DNA from: Anaeromyxobacter sp. Fw109-5
Lineage (GTDB): Bacteria; Myxococcota; Myxococcia; Myxococcales; Anaeromyxobacteraceae
Assembly: GCF_000017505.1 (NCBI RefSeq)
Contig: NC_009675.1
Coordinates: 3,667,001 to 3,731,000 of the forward strand
DNA length: 64,000 nucleotides
Direction of reading: 5' to 3'
The translations under genes were made by a program, and so were the position numbers. Shown here one piece after another: positions 17,749 through 25,243 of this stretch (position 1 is the first letter of the stretch; every line of letters starts with the position of its first letter). The notes under the pieces were generated by a model. It was not told the DNA's origin. It saw only the letters and a program-made list of their open reading frames with translations, and searched no databases.

Positions 17749-18222
17749 ATGACGAGACGCATCGACCTCGAGCACGTGGCGCCCGGCGCGGCGCGCGCGA
17801 TGCTCACGCTCGAGCAGTACGTGCGCGGTTCGGGCCTGGAGCACGAGCTCCTCGAGCTCGTGAAGCTCCGCGCCTCCTACCTGAATGGCTGCGCCTACTG
17901 CGTGGACATGCACACGAAGGACGCCCGCGCCCGCGGCGAGTCGGAGCAGCGGCTGTATGCGATCCCGGTGTGGCGCGAGACGCCGTTCTACACCGTCCGC
18001 GAACGCGCCGCGCTCTCGTGGACGGAGGCGGTGACGGAGCTCGGAAGGACCGGCGTGCCCGACGCGGTGTTCGACGACGTCCGGCGCCACTTCTCCGACG
18101 CCGAGCTCGTGAACCTGACGATGGCGGTGATCGCCATCAACGCGTGGAACCGCCTCGCCGTGAGCTTCCGCAAGGAGCCGGGGACCTACCAGCCGCGCGC
18201 GGCCGCGGCGGCGGCAGGCTGA
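17749..18222 (+). CDS. AhpD-like/carboxymuconolactone decarboxylase family protein
   Basis: The 157-residue protein starts at an ATG after GGAGAAGAC. It contains the AhpD redox signature C-A-Y-C-V-D-M-H (C48, C51, H55) with the preceding acidic helix. This is the peroxidatic and proton-relay centre of alkylhydroperoxidase-like proteins. Such stand-alone members act as small peroxidases or disulphide reductants; the substrate is unknown. It follows the hemerythrin-PAS gene, so both may answer oxidative or nitrosative stress. Confidence 0.9.
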   Translation: MTRRIDLEHVAPGAARAMLTLEQYVRGSGLEHELLELVKLRASYLNGCAYCVDMHTKDARARGESEQRLYAIPVWRETPFYTVRERAALSWTEAVTELGRTGVPDAVFDDVRRHFSDAELVNLTMAVIAINAWNRLAVSFRKEPGTYQPRAAAAAAG

Positions 18223-18359
18223 CGCGCCCGGGGATCACGGCCGCGCCTGGAACGAGGAGCTGTCAGATCGAGGCGCTCCTCCGGTCCACCTCTGCGAGGC
18301 CGATGCGGTCGGCGCTGGGCTGGCTCGCACCCGGCCTGCTCACGAACGAGGAGATCCCC

Positions 18360-18530
18360 ATGGGTAAGCGAAGCGAGAAGACCACTCGACCTGCGGCGCC
18401 GAAGGCGCTCGGCACCGAGGAGCTCGGGAAGGTTTCCGGAGGGAGCCTGCACCCCGTCTTCCCCCCCGGCCAGTTCCCTTCGCCGGAGAAGCCCGGCTGG
18501 CACCCGGGCCACGACGAGGGCAAGCCCTAG
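18360..18530 (+). CDS. Small peptide precursor with double-glycine leader
   Basis: The 56-residue peptide starts at an ATG preceded by GAGGAG. The first 28 residues are a Lys/Arg-rich leader ending in E-E-L-G-K-V-S-G-G, the classic bacteriocin-type double-glycine signal (G27-G28) cut by C39-peptidase ABC exporters. The predicted mature part is 28 residues, has six or more Pro, two His-Pro pairs and no Cys, and ends in D-E-G-K-P. Without Cys or obvious Ser/Thr clusters it is not a typical lanthipeptide. No exporter, immunity or modification gene lies nearby. It may be a signalling peptide or orphan bacteriocin. Function is not established. Confidence 0.65.
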   Translation: MGKRSEKTTRPAAPKALGTEELGKVSGGSLHPVFPPGQFPSPEKPGWHPGHDEGKP

Positions 18531-18691
18531 CAGGGCGTCTCCGGACCCGCGACGCGCGGCCGCGCTCGTGACGTGATGCCACGTGACGGGCGGGCGGCGC
18601 GGCGCGGGTCGGGAGGTCACTCTCCGTAAGGCCCACCACCTCCGCCGAGGCGGCTCAAGTTTCGTTCGAGGTGGGCACGAGGGAGGGAGCC

Positions 18692-19021
18692 GTGACGGTA
18701 CGCGAACGTTGCCTCTCGCTGCTGGGCGCCGTGCTGCTGGCAGGCACGCTCGCCTGTCCGGAGCGTCCGGGTCAGCCGCGAACAGGCGAGGTAGGACGCC
18801 AGGGGAGCACCGCGGCGAAGGCGGAGGAACGGCCGGACGACCCGGGCCGCGCCAGCCGGGACGGACCCTCGACTCCCGGCGGGACGGGCTCGGCCTCGCC
18901 GAGCGGCCCGCCCAGCTCGGTGGGGACCACGGGCGACTCGCGCAGCGTCGGGACGACGGGCGACACCGGTGCGCCGGGCGGGACCGACACGGCGCCGGAG
19001 AAGTCGGGCACGTCGCGCTGA
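18692..19021 (+). CDS. Small low-complexity exported protein, possible lipoprotein
   Basis: The 109-residue product starts at a GTG after GAGGGAGGGAGCC. A hydrophobic signal (L-S-L-L-G-A-V-L-L-A-G) ends in T-L-A-C, an imperfect lipobox. The remainder is Pro/Gly/Thr/Ser/Asp-rich and contains the near-repeat S-V-G-T-T-G-D twice, so it is probably disordered and surface exposed. No family is recognisable. It ends convergently with the barrel gene at 19182. Confidence 0.6.
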   Translation: MTVRERCLSLLGAVLLAGTLACPERPGQPRTGEVGRQGSTAAKAEERPDDPGRASRDGPSTPGGTGSASPSGPPSSVGTTGDSRSVGTTGDTGAPGGTDTAPEKSGTSR

Positions 19022-19181
19022 CCGCGGTCGCACCGACGTGGACGAGACTCCTGCGCCGCGGCCGACGTACGGTCAGCCGGCTTCAGCAACGCCGCAGAGC
19101 TTGCCGGGGAAGACCACTCGCAGCCGCGCGGCAGCCGAGCCGCGCTTGCGTGACCTCGAGATCGTCACCAGGCCGATCCGG

Positions 19182-19832
19182 CTACAGGTCGAGAGTGGCG
19201 CGGATTCCGAGCTGGAGCCAGCCGTGGAGGGTCTCGCTGGCGATCTCGCCGTCCAGCGAGCCGCCCTCGGACTTCACCTGCACCCGCTCGAACCGGCCGA
19301 TCGAGGCGGAAGCGTACGGCCCGAGGCGGCCTCGCCCGAGCCGGACCACGTCGGCGCCGAGCTGCACGTTGAGCCACTCCCAGCCGCGGTACGTGACCGT
19401 GCCCGAGCCGCTCGGGTCTCGAGCGGAGTACGAGAGCGCTTCGTAGGCCGTCCCCACGGCCCCCCAGGTCGTCACCCGGCCCGAGCCGTCGAACAGCCAG
19501 AAGAGCTGGGCGCCCGCCCGGAGGACCCGGGCGTCCTCGCAGCGGGAGCCGGTGTCGGCGCAGGCGCCCGAGCCGAGCGGCGCGCTCGACGAGAGGGCGC
19601 CGGGAGCGTACTGGAGGAACGGGCCGACGCTCAGGCGAGGCGAGACGCCGAAGGTCAGCTCGGCGGTGATCGGCAGCGCGAAGCGGAGCTCGTCCGAGAG
19701 CGCGGCGGCAGAGGCGGTGCGGCCGTAGGGGACGCCGCCTCCCGCGCGGAGGCTCAGCGTGATGTCCGAACGCGCGCGCGCTGCGCCCGCCGGGACGGCG
19801 AGCGCGGCGGCGAGGAGGACCAGGGTGCGCAT
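19182..19832 (-). CDS. Outer-membrane beta-barrel-like protein
   Basis: The 216-residue protein has a signal peptide (MRTLVLLAAALAVPAGAARA). It is followed by alternating hydrophobic/polar strands with many Gly and aromatic residues and a terminal strand I-R-A-T-L-D-L. Two Cys around residue 100 (G-A-C-A-D and S-R-C-E-D) may form a loop disulphide. It starts 2 bases after the stop of the large FN3-like lipoprotein, so the two are translated together and may form a surface complex. I cannot assign a transport or assembly role. Confidence 0.75.
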   Translation of the reverse strand: MRTLVLLAAALAVPAGAARARSDITLSLRAGGGVPYGRTASAAALSDELRFALPITAELTFGVSPRLSVGPFLQYAPGALSSSAPLGSGACADTGSRCEDARVLRAGAQLFWLFDGSGRVTTWGAVGTAYEALSYSARDPSGSGTVTYRGWEWLNVQLGADVVRLGRGRLGPYASASIGRFERVQVKSEGGSLDGEIASETLHGWLQLGIRATLDL

Positions 19833-19834
19833 GC

Positions 19835-21826
19835 TCACGGCTCCTCGTAGAGGACGTGGGGGAGGCGGTCGGGGTCTGCGTACGCCGTCGAGCGGCCGAT
19901 CCCCATGAGGACCCACAGCTTGCCCGCGGGCGTGAAGCCGAGCGCGAACTCCCCCTCCACCGCGGCGAGGGGGCGGACCGTCCAGCCGCCGGCGTCCCGG
20001 ATCGCGACCCGCGGCGGGCTGCTCGTCGTGGCGATCGCGATCCGCGTCCCGTCCGGCGAGCTGGCCGCCCGGTAGGCGGGCCAGCTGTCCGTCGCCGCGA
20101 GCGCGGGCTCCGCGGCGGACCAGCTCGACCCCTCCCGCACGCTCACCCCGATGACCGCCGTTCCGCTCGTGTCGCTCCAGCGCCCGACCAGCACCACGCG
20201 GTCGACCGCGGGGAGCAGCACGGGGCCCCAGGCGGCCCCGGACGTCCCGGCCGTCGGGAGGGGCTCATCGGACCAGCCCCCGCTGCCGTGACGCAGGAGG
20301 AGCGTCGAGGCGCCCTGCATCAGGAACGCGGGCTCGTTCGCCGGATCCGTCGCGATGCGGCTCGTGGCGTAGGCGGTGTCCCAGGGCGCCGTGAAGACCT
20401 CCTCGGTCCAGGCGCCCTCGCGCCGGACGGCGTACGTCATGGGCAGGCTCGCGCCGAGGGCGGTGCAGCAGTCCTGCCAGAGCAGGTGCGGATCACCTCC
20501 CGCGTCGAGCGCGCTGGAGGAGGCCCCGGCGCCCAGGGCGAGGATCGTCCCGGCGCGCTCGTCCCGCCAACCTGCCGAGTCCTGCCAGCGATGGCGGACG
20601 TCCCAGTGTCGTGCGTCGGTCTCCTGCTCGTACAGAACGTGAAGCCGTCCCTGCGCGTCGAAGTGGACGCCGGGGCGCGCGGCCCGCACGCGGTCCGCGG
20701 TCGCGGGGAACCAGCGCTCCCAGCCGTCCGGCGTGGGCACGTGGACGGCGAGCGTGCTCCAGCCGTCGCCGGACACCACCGCGAACGCGCCCGACGGCGC
20801 GCGCGCGACCTCGTCCGCCTCGGGCAGCTCGATCACCGAGGCCTCGAGGACTCCCGCGAGCGCGGGATCGGGCACCAGCACCGACGCCGAGGCCGGCGTC
20901 GAGAGGAGGTCCCAGTCGTACCAGCTCGCGTCCGGGCTCTTCGCCTGGACGACGTACGTGTAGAATCCGGGCGGGGGCGCCGGCATCTCGAACGAGGTCG
21001 CGGGCGGGTCTGCCACCCCGAGCTCGACCTCGGCTGCGCCCAGCGGGCGCCGGGTCACCCTCACCTGGATCGGGGCCGCTCCGGCGTACGTCCAGCCGAC
21101 GCGAACGACTCCGGCGTCGTGGACGGCGGTTGCGGCCAGGGCGAGCGGCCGCCCACCCGGGCTGCGCGCCTCGACGGGCTCGCTCTCGACGTCGCCCGCC
21201 AGGTACACGATGCGATAGGCGAGGCGCGCGCCGTCGCGCCACTGCGCCGTGTCGGCGTCGTCGTACCTCGTGGTCGCGGCGCTCGCGAGGAGGACCTGCT
21301 GCCAGGGGGAGGCCGGCCCCGTGGCCGGCTCGATGCGCCGCTCCACCCTCACGGCGGTGGCGCCCTGGGAGGTCCTCTGCCACCACACCGACACGGGCCC
21401 GGCGACGCTCCATCCGACCTGCGCGTTCGCGGCGGCCGCAACCGGGAGCTGGACGGCGGCCTGGTTCGTGGGAGTGGAGCGGACGCCGTTGTCCACGGCG
21501 ACCGCGCGGAACGTGAGCCGTGCGCCGTCCTCGACCTGGGACAGCGCGAGCGTGCCGGCCGTGGCGCTGCCGCCGAACCAGTACCCCTGCGTCCAGGGCC
21601 CCTCCCCCGTGCGCATCTCGAGGACGATGCCGTCGGGGACGGCGCCCGGAGGGCGCGACCACTCGGCCTGGAGCTCCGGCCACCCCCACGCGGAGGACGA
21701 GAGCGCGACGCGCAGGTCCGATGGCGGGGCCGGGGCGGGCGGTCCTTCGACGTCGAACCCGCTGCAGCCGCACACCAGGATCGCCGCGGCCAGGGCGGCG
21801 GGTCGGCTCACGGAAGGAAGGCTCAC
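19835..21826 (-). CDS. Large lipoprotein with FN3-like domains and a repeat region
   Basis: The 663-residue protein starts at a GTG with AGGGGG upstream. The signal peptide ends in I-L-V-C-G-C, giving a lipid-anchored Cys. Three fibronectin-III-like segments follow (about 35-125, 125-225 and 225-320), each with W and Y-R-I/F-R-A strand signatures. The second half (about 330-660) has recurring G-W-x and G-x-L-H-V-L strands, suggesting a beta-propeller of six or so blades. This is a surface-exposed binding protein by appearance. No catalytic motif is visible. The barrel protein follows directly. Confidence 0.75.
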   Translation of the reverse strand: MSLPSVSRPAALAAAILVCGCSGFDVEGPPAPAPPSDLRVALSSSAWGWPELQAEWSRPPGAVPDGIVLEMRTGEGPWTQGYWFGGSATAGTLALSQVEDGARLTFRAVAVDNGVRSTPTNQAAVQLPVAAAANAQVGWSVAGPVSVWWQRTSQGATAVRVERRIEPATGPASPWQQVLLASAATTRYDDADTAQWRDGARLAYRIVYLAGDVESEPVEARSPGGRPLALAATAVHDAGVVRVGWTYAGAAPIQVRVTRRPLGAAEVELGVADPPATSFEMPAPPPGFYTYVVQAKSPDASWYDWDLLSTPASASVLVPDPALAGVLEASVIELPEADEVARAPSGAFAVVSGDGWSTLAVHVPTPDGWERWFPATADRVRAARPGVHFDAQGRLHVLYEQETDARHWDVRHRWQDSAGWRDERAGTILALGAGASSSALDAGGDPHLLWQDCCTALGASLPMTYAVRREGAWTEEVFTAPWDTAYATSRIATDPANEPAFLMQGASTLLLRHGSGGWSDEPLPTAGTSGAAWGPVLLPAVDRVVLVGRWSDTSGTAVIGVSVREGSSWSAAEPALAATDSWPAYRAASSPDGTRIAIATTSSPPRVAIRDAGGWTVRPLAAVEGEFALGFTPAGKLWVLMGIGRSTAYADPDRLPHVLYEEP

Positions 21827-22011
21827 CGAATCCCCCTGGGAGAGAGCGCGCAGGACAGCACGTACCGTCGGAGGAGTCGATGACCGCGCGCAAGATCGCG
21901 CACGCGAGGCGCGAGCCGCGGCGCCTCGCGCGACGGCGCGTGCCTCGGCGACTTCGAAGGCGACGGCGCCGACTGCCACGACACCGCGGTCGCGTCCGGG
22001 GGCGCGACGGG

Positions 22012-22593
22012 TCAGCGGCGCACGAGCAGCACCGTGCAGAACTCGCCTGGAGAGCGGCGGGCCACGACGCGGCAGCCGAGCCGCGCATAGGCGCGCTCGA
22101 GCTCGTCGGCCCAGCCGCGCAGGAGGCCGGACAGGAGGAGCCGGCCGCCCGGACGCGCGAGCGGGGCGATCCGCGCCGCCTCGTCGAGGAGGAGCTCGCC
22201 GCCGATGTTCGCGACGACGAGGTCGAAGCGCTCCCCCGCGAGGTCGCCGGCGCTTGCGCAGCGGTGCTCCAGCCGCTCGGCGGCGCCGTTCGCGGCGCCG
22301 TTGCGGCGCGCGCTCGCCACCGCGTCGGGGTTCACGTCCACGCACACGGCGCCGGCGGCGCCGAGGCGAAGGGCCGCGATCCCGAGGATGCCGCTCCCGC
22401 TCCCGAGGTCCAGCACCCGCAGCCCGGTGAGGGGCGCGACCGCGGCCAGCTCCTCCAGGCAGCTCACGGTGGTCGGATGCGTGCCGCCCCCGAACGCGCT
22501 CGTCTCGAGGACGAGATCCATGGGACCGCCCGCGCCCGCCGCCTGCGCGGGCGGAAAGATCCGGAAGGGATGACGGGCGGCGGTGCTCGACAT
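22012..22593 (-). CDS. PrmA-like SAM methyltransferase lacking the N-terminal substrate domain
   Basis: The 193-residue protein aligns with the catalytic half of ribosomal protein L11 methyltransferase. It has the PrmA-specific F-G-G-G-T-H-P-T-T (34-42), SAM motif I V-L-D-L-G-S-G-S-G-I-L-G (60-71), motif II V-D-V-N-P-D-A (85-91) and V-V-A-N-I-G-G (126-132). PrmA is normally about 290 residues, the first 100 of which recognise L11. That part is absent and no upstream frame supplies it. It may modify another protein, or be a shortened paralogue with the true prmA elsewhere. It lies 39 bases downstream of the Met-rich lipoprotein gene on the same strand. Confidence 0.82.
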   Translation of the reverse strand: MSSTAARHPFRIFPPAQAAGAGGPMDLVLETSAFGGGTHPTTVSCLEELAAVAPLTGLRVLDLGSGSGILGIAALRLGAAGAVCVDVNPDAVASARRNGAANGAAERLEHRCASAGDLAGERFDLVVANIGGELLLDEAARIAPLARPGGRLLLSGLLRGWADELERAYARLGCRVVARRSPGEFCTVLLVRR

Positions 22594-22632
22594 CTCGCTC
22601 GGAGCTCTCCCTCGCGGCGCGGACTCCCTCTC

Positions 22633-23580
22633 CTACCGGAGCTCGCCCGACGACGCGGAGAGCTTGTTCATCAGCGGCTGCATGTCGGCGAGCGGAACAC
22701 CGGAGCGGTTCATGTTCGAGGTGATGAACTGACCCATCGCCGTGGCGAGCTCGGTCGTGCCGGTCGCGCTCGGCATCGTCATCGTGCCGCCCATCATGCC
22801 GCCCATCCCGCCCATCGAGACCTGCGTCGAGCCCATCATGCCGTTCATCGTGCCGTCGGAGGCGTCCTGCATCATCGCGGTCACCATGCCCGAGGACGAG
22901 CCCGTCATGCCGAGCATCATCGCGTACTGCGACATCGCCGCGAGCGTCATGCCGTAGTTCTTCGTCTCCTGCGTCGCGTCGGCGCCCGACCCCGAGACGA
23001 GCGGGTCCATGGGGATCGTGTGCAAGATGTCGCCGCACGAGAAGTAGCTGCCCACGCTCGAGTTGGCAGAGTCGACGTTCGCCTCCGTCATGCCTCCGGG
23101 CATCCCCTGGGCCATCACCTGCGCCATCGACGTGAGCGGCGTCACCTGGACCATCGTCGAAGATCCCGCGGCGAAGCTGGGGACGGCGCACGTCATCACG
23201 TCGGCGGCGCCCATGGGCATCGTCGCGTTCGTCGCCTCGTCGGTGTAGGTGCCGCTCCGGAGCTTGACGAGCAGCGGACCCGAGTAGCTCCCGACCCGCA
23301 TCGTGAAGCGACCCTGCGAGTCGGTATGGCCGGTCGCGAGCAGGGCCCCCTTCGCGCCGTTCGTCACCGCGAAGGCCGTGACCGTCCCGCTCGCCACCGG
23401 ACCCTTCCTCGCGGTCCCGGCGAGCGTGCCGTCCGTCGTCGGCGTCCCGCCGCCCTCCCCTCCTCCGTCGCCGCTCGAATCGCCTCCTCCGCAGGCGGCG
23501 AGCAGCAGGCCCGCGGCGACGAGAGCAGTCGCCGCGAGCCTGGGCGTCCTGGGCCGCGGATCGAATGCGAACCGTTTCAT
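22633..23580 (-). CDS. Met- and Gly-rich lipoprotein
   Basis: The 315-residue protein has a canonical lipoprotein signal ending L-L-L-A-A-C near residue 30, then a Gly/Ser/Asp linker. A carboxypeptidase-regulatory-like beta domain follows (about 50-125, T-D-S-Q-G-R-F-T-M-R-V). The second half is helical and very rich in Met, with blocks such as A-M-M-L-G-M, G-M-V-T-A-M-M, G-M-M-G and S-M-G-G-M-G-G-M-M-G-G-T-M-T-M. Met clusters of this kind bind Cu(I) or Ag(I) in some periplasmic proteins, but none of the classical copper genes is adjacent. The function is open. Confidence 0.75.
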   Translation of the reverse strand: MKRFAFDPRPRTPRLAATALVAAGLLLAACGGGDSSGDGGGEGGGTPTTDGTLAGTARKGPVASGTVTAFAVTNGAKGALLATGHTDSQGRFTMRVGSYSGPLLVKLRSGTYTDEATNATMPMGAADVMTCAVPSFAAGSSTMVQVTPLTSMAQVMAQGMPGGMTEANVDSANSSVGSYFSCGDILHTIPMDPLVSGSGADATQETKNYGMTLAAMSQYAMMLGMTGSSSGMVTAMMQDASDGTMNGMMGSTQVSMGGMGGMMGGTMTMPSATGTTELATAMGQFITSNMNRSGVPLADMQPLMNKLSASSGELR

Positions 23581-23649
23581 CGCGTGCCTCCGCGCTGGTG
23601 CTTACCGCGCGGATGACGCGCCGGCCACGACCTCGCGAGTCGGGTCTCG

Positions 23650-23660
23650 CCCCCCCCCCC
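23650..23660 (+). repeat. Poly-C tract (11 C), intergenic
   Basis: Eleven C bases (11 G on the minus strand) lie between the start of the Met-rich lipoprotein gene (23580) and the end of the hydrolase gene (23730), 70 bases upstream of the lipoprotein start. Length variation here could change promoter spacing. Confidence 0.75.
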
Positions 23661-23729
23661 GGCGTCTGCGGCGCGCGGGCACCGCTCCACCGCTCGCACG
23701 CCTTCCCCCGCCTCACCCCGCGGAGCAGC

Positions 23730-24536
23730 TCAGGGAGATCGTCGCTCCGGCCGCCTGACCCCTTCGAGGAACGCGCTCACCGCCCTCCGGTACTCGGCCC
23801 CGTTCACCGCGAGGATGGAGTTGTGGTCCCCGCGCTCGAACACCTGCAGCGTGACTTGACCGCCCGCCGCGGCGGCGAGCCGCTCGCCGTGGGACACGTC
23901 GATGAGGCCGTCCCGGCGCGTGTGGAGGATCAGCACGGGCCCGCGGTACCGGCGCAGCTTGGCCCGCTGATCGAGCCGTCCGCTCACCTCCGCCACGAAC
24001 GCCTCGGGCGAGACGCCCAGCTCGGCCGGGGCGACGCGGATCGAGAGCCGCTCGCTCACGTCCGCGATCCCGCTCTCGACGACCAGCCCCGCGGCCTGCG
24101 GGAAGCGGGACACCGCGTGCACCGCGAACAGCGAGCCCACCGACCGGCCGAAGAACACGATGCGGTCGGGCGCCACGCCGCTCGCCTCGACGATGCGCTC
24201 GACGTCGTCGAGCATCCTCCCGAGCTGCGGGGCGCCCGTGGACGCACCGTAGCCGCGGTACTCCGCGAGCAGCACGTTCCACCCGAGCGAGCCGAGCCAC
24301 CGCGCGAAGTCCTCCCAGTCGCCGGCCACCTCCCCGTTGCCGTGGAAGTGGACGAGCGTCGGCGCGTCGGGTGCGACCTTCCGGAAGGCGCACGCGAGGG
24401 TCGCGCCGTCCACCGCCACCAGCATGGGCGAGGCGAGCCGCTCGCGGCGCGGGAAGAAGTAGCGCTCCGAGATCAGCGGATGGTCGAGGAGGGAAGCCGT
24501 CATCGCGAACGCACCGAGCAGCGTGGCCGCCGTCAC
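23730..24536 (-). CDS. Alpha/beta hydrolase (BEM46/ABHD13-like)
   Basis: The 268-residue protein starts at a GTG with GAGGGAGG before it; a later ATG at 24503 has no such site. The first 20 residues are hydrophobic and may anchor it in the membrane. The catalytic triad is visible as S132 in G-R-S-V-G-S, D209 in H-T-R-R-D-G and H238 in R-G-D-H-N-S. The oxyanion segment H-F-H-G-N-G is at 63-68. It fits the serine hydrolase group related to BEM46/YfhR. The substrate is unknown. Confidence 0.9.
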   Translation of the reverse strand: MTAATLLGAFAMTASLLDHPLISERYFFPRRERLASPMLVAVDGATLACAFRKVAPDAPTLVHFHGNGEVAGDWEDFARWLGSLGWNVLLAEYRGYGASTGAPQLGRMLDDVERIVEASGVAPDRIVFFGRSVGSLFAVHAVSRFPQAAGLVVESGIADVSERLSIRVAPAELGVSPEAFVAEVSGRLDQRAKLRRYRGPVLILHTRRDGLIDVSHGERLAAAAGGQVTLQVFERGDHNSILAVNGAEYRRAVSAFLEGVRRPERRSP

Positions 24537-24609
24537 GGCCTCCCTCGCTCTCGAGCGGGGCGGATCATGAGGGAGGTGTAGCGCCCCCCGCCGGCGCCCG
24601 CCGCCCCGG

Positions 24610-25110
24610 CTAGGAAACCTTCTGGTACTTCGCCGCCGGCGCGCCGCAGATCGGGCACTTGTCCGGCGGAGCGCCGAATTCGAGATCGCCGCAGACGGGA
24701 CACAGGTAGACGTCCATCTGCGAGAGGTCCGCTCCGGCGCGGAGCGCGTCGAGCGCCTGCTTGAAGAGGCCCGCGTGTACCTGCTCGGCGCGGTTCGCGT
24801 AGTCCAGCATGACTCTCGCCTTGTGCCCCTCGGCCCTGGCCTGCTCCACCATCGGCGGGTACATCTGCGTGAACTCGTAGGTCTCGCCCGCGACGGCCTC
24901 CTCGAGGTTCTCGAGCGTGGTCTTCACGCCGCCCTTGTTCTGCAGGTGCGCGAGCGCGTGGAGCGTCTCGGCCTCGGCCGCCGCCCGGAAGAGCTTGGCG
25001 ATCTGCGCGTAGCCCTCACGCTCCGCCTGGCGGGCGAAGGCGAGGTATTTCCGGTTCGCCTGGCTCTCGCCGGCGAACGCGGTGGCGAGGTTCTCGGTGG
25101 TGGTCGGCAA
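24610..25110 (-). CDS. rbr: Rubrerythrin
   Basis: The 166-residue protein starts at a TTG seven bases after GGAGG. It has the ferritin-like di-iron domain with E15, E48 and H51 (E-A-E-T-L-H), E76, E109 and H112, then a C-terminal rubredoxin domain with C137, C140, C152 and C155 (C-P-V-C-G and C-P-I-C-G). Rubrerythrin reduces H2O2 in the cytoplasm of anaerobes and microaerophiles. It fits with the catalase, AhpD-like and hemerythrin genes in the same window. It is transcribed alone, upstream of the hydrolase and downstream of the peptidase. Confidence 0.95.
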   Translation of the reverse strand: MPTTTENLATAFAGESQANRKYLAFARQAEREGYAQIAKLFRAAAEAETLHALAHLQNKGGVKTTLENLEEAVAGETYEFTQMYPPMVEQARAEGHKARVMLDYANRAEQVHAGLFKQALDALRAGADLSQMDVYLCPVCGDLEFGAPPDKCPICGAPAAKYQKVS

Positions 25111-25243
25111 GGTGAGCCTCCAGCTGCGGCGGGTGAGCCGACCTTGTAGCCTCGCGACGGCGGCACGATCAAGCTCGACCCCGGCCCGGCGGCGACGCCT
25201 CCCCCACTTGCGCCGCCCAGCGCGTGAGCACACGCGGCGGCGC

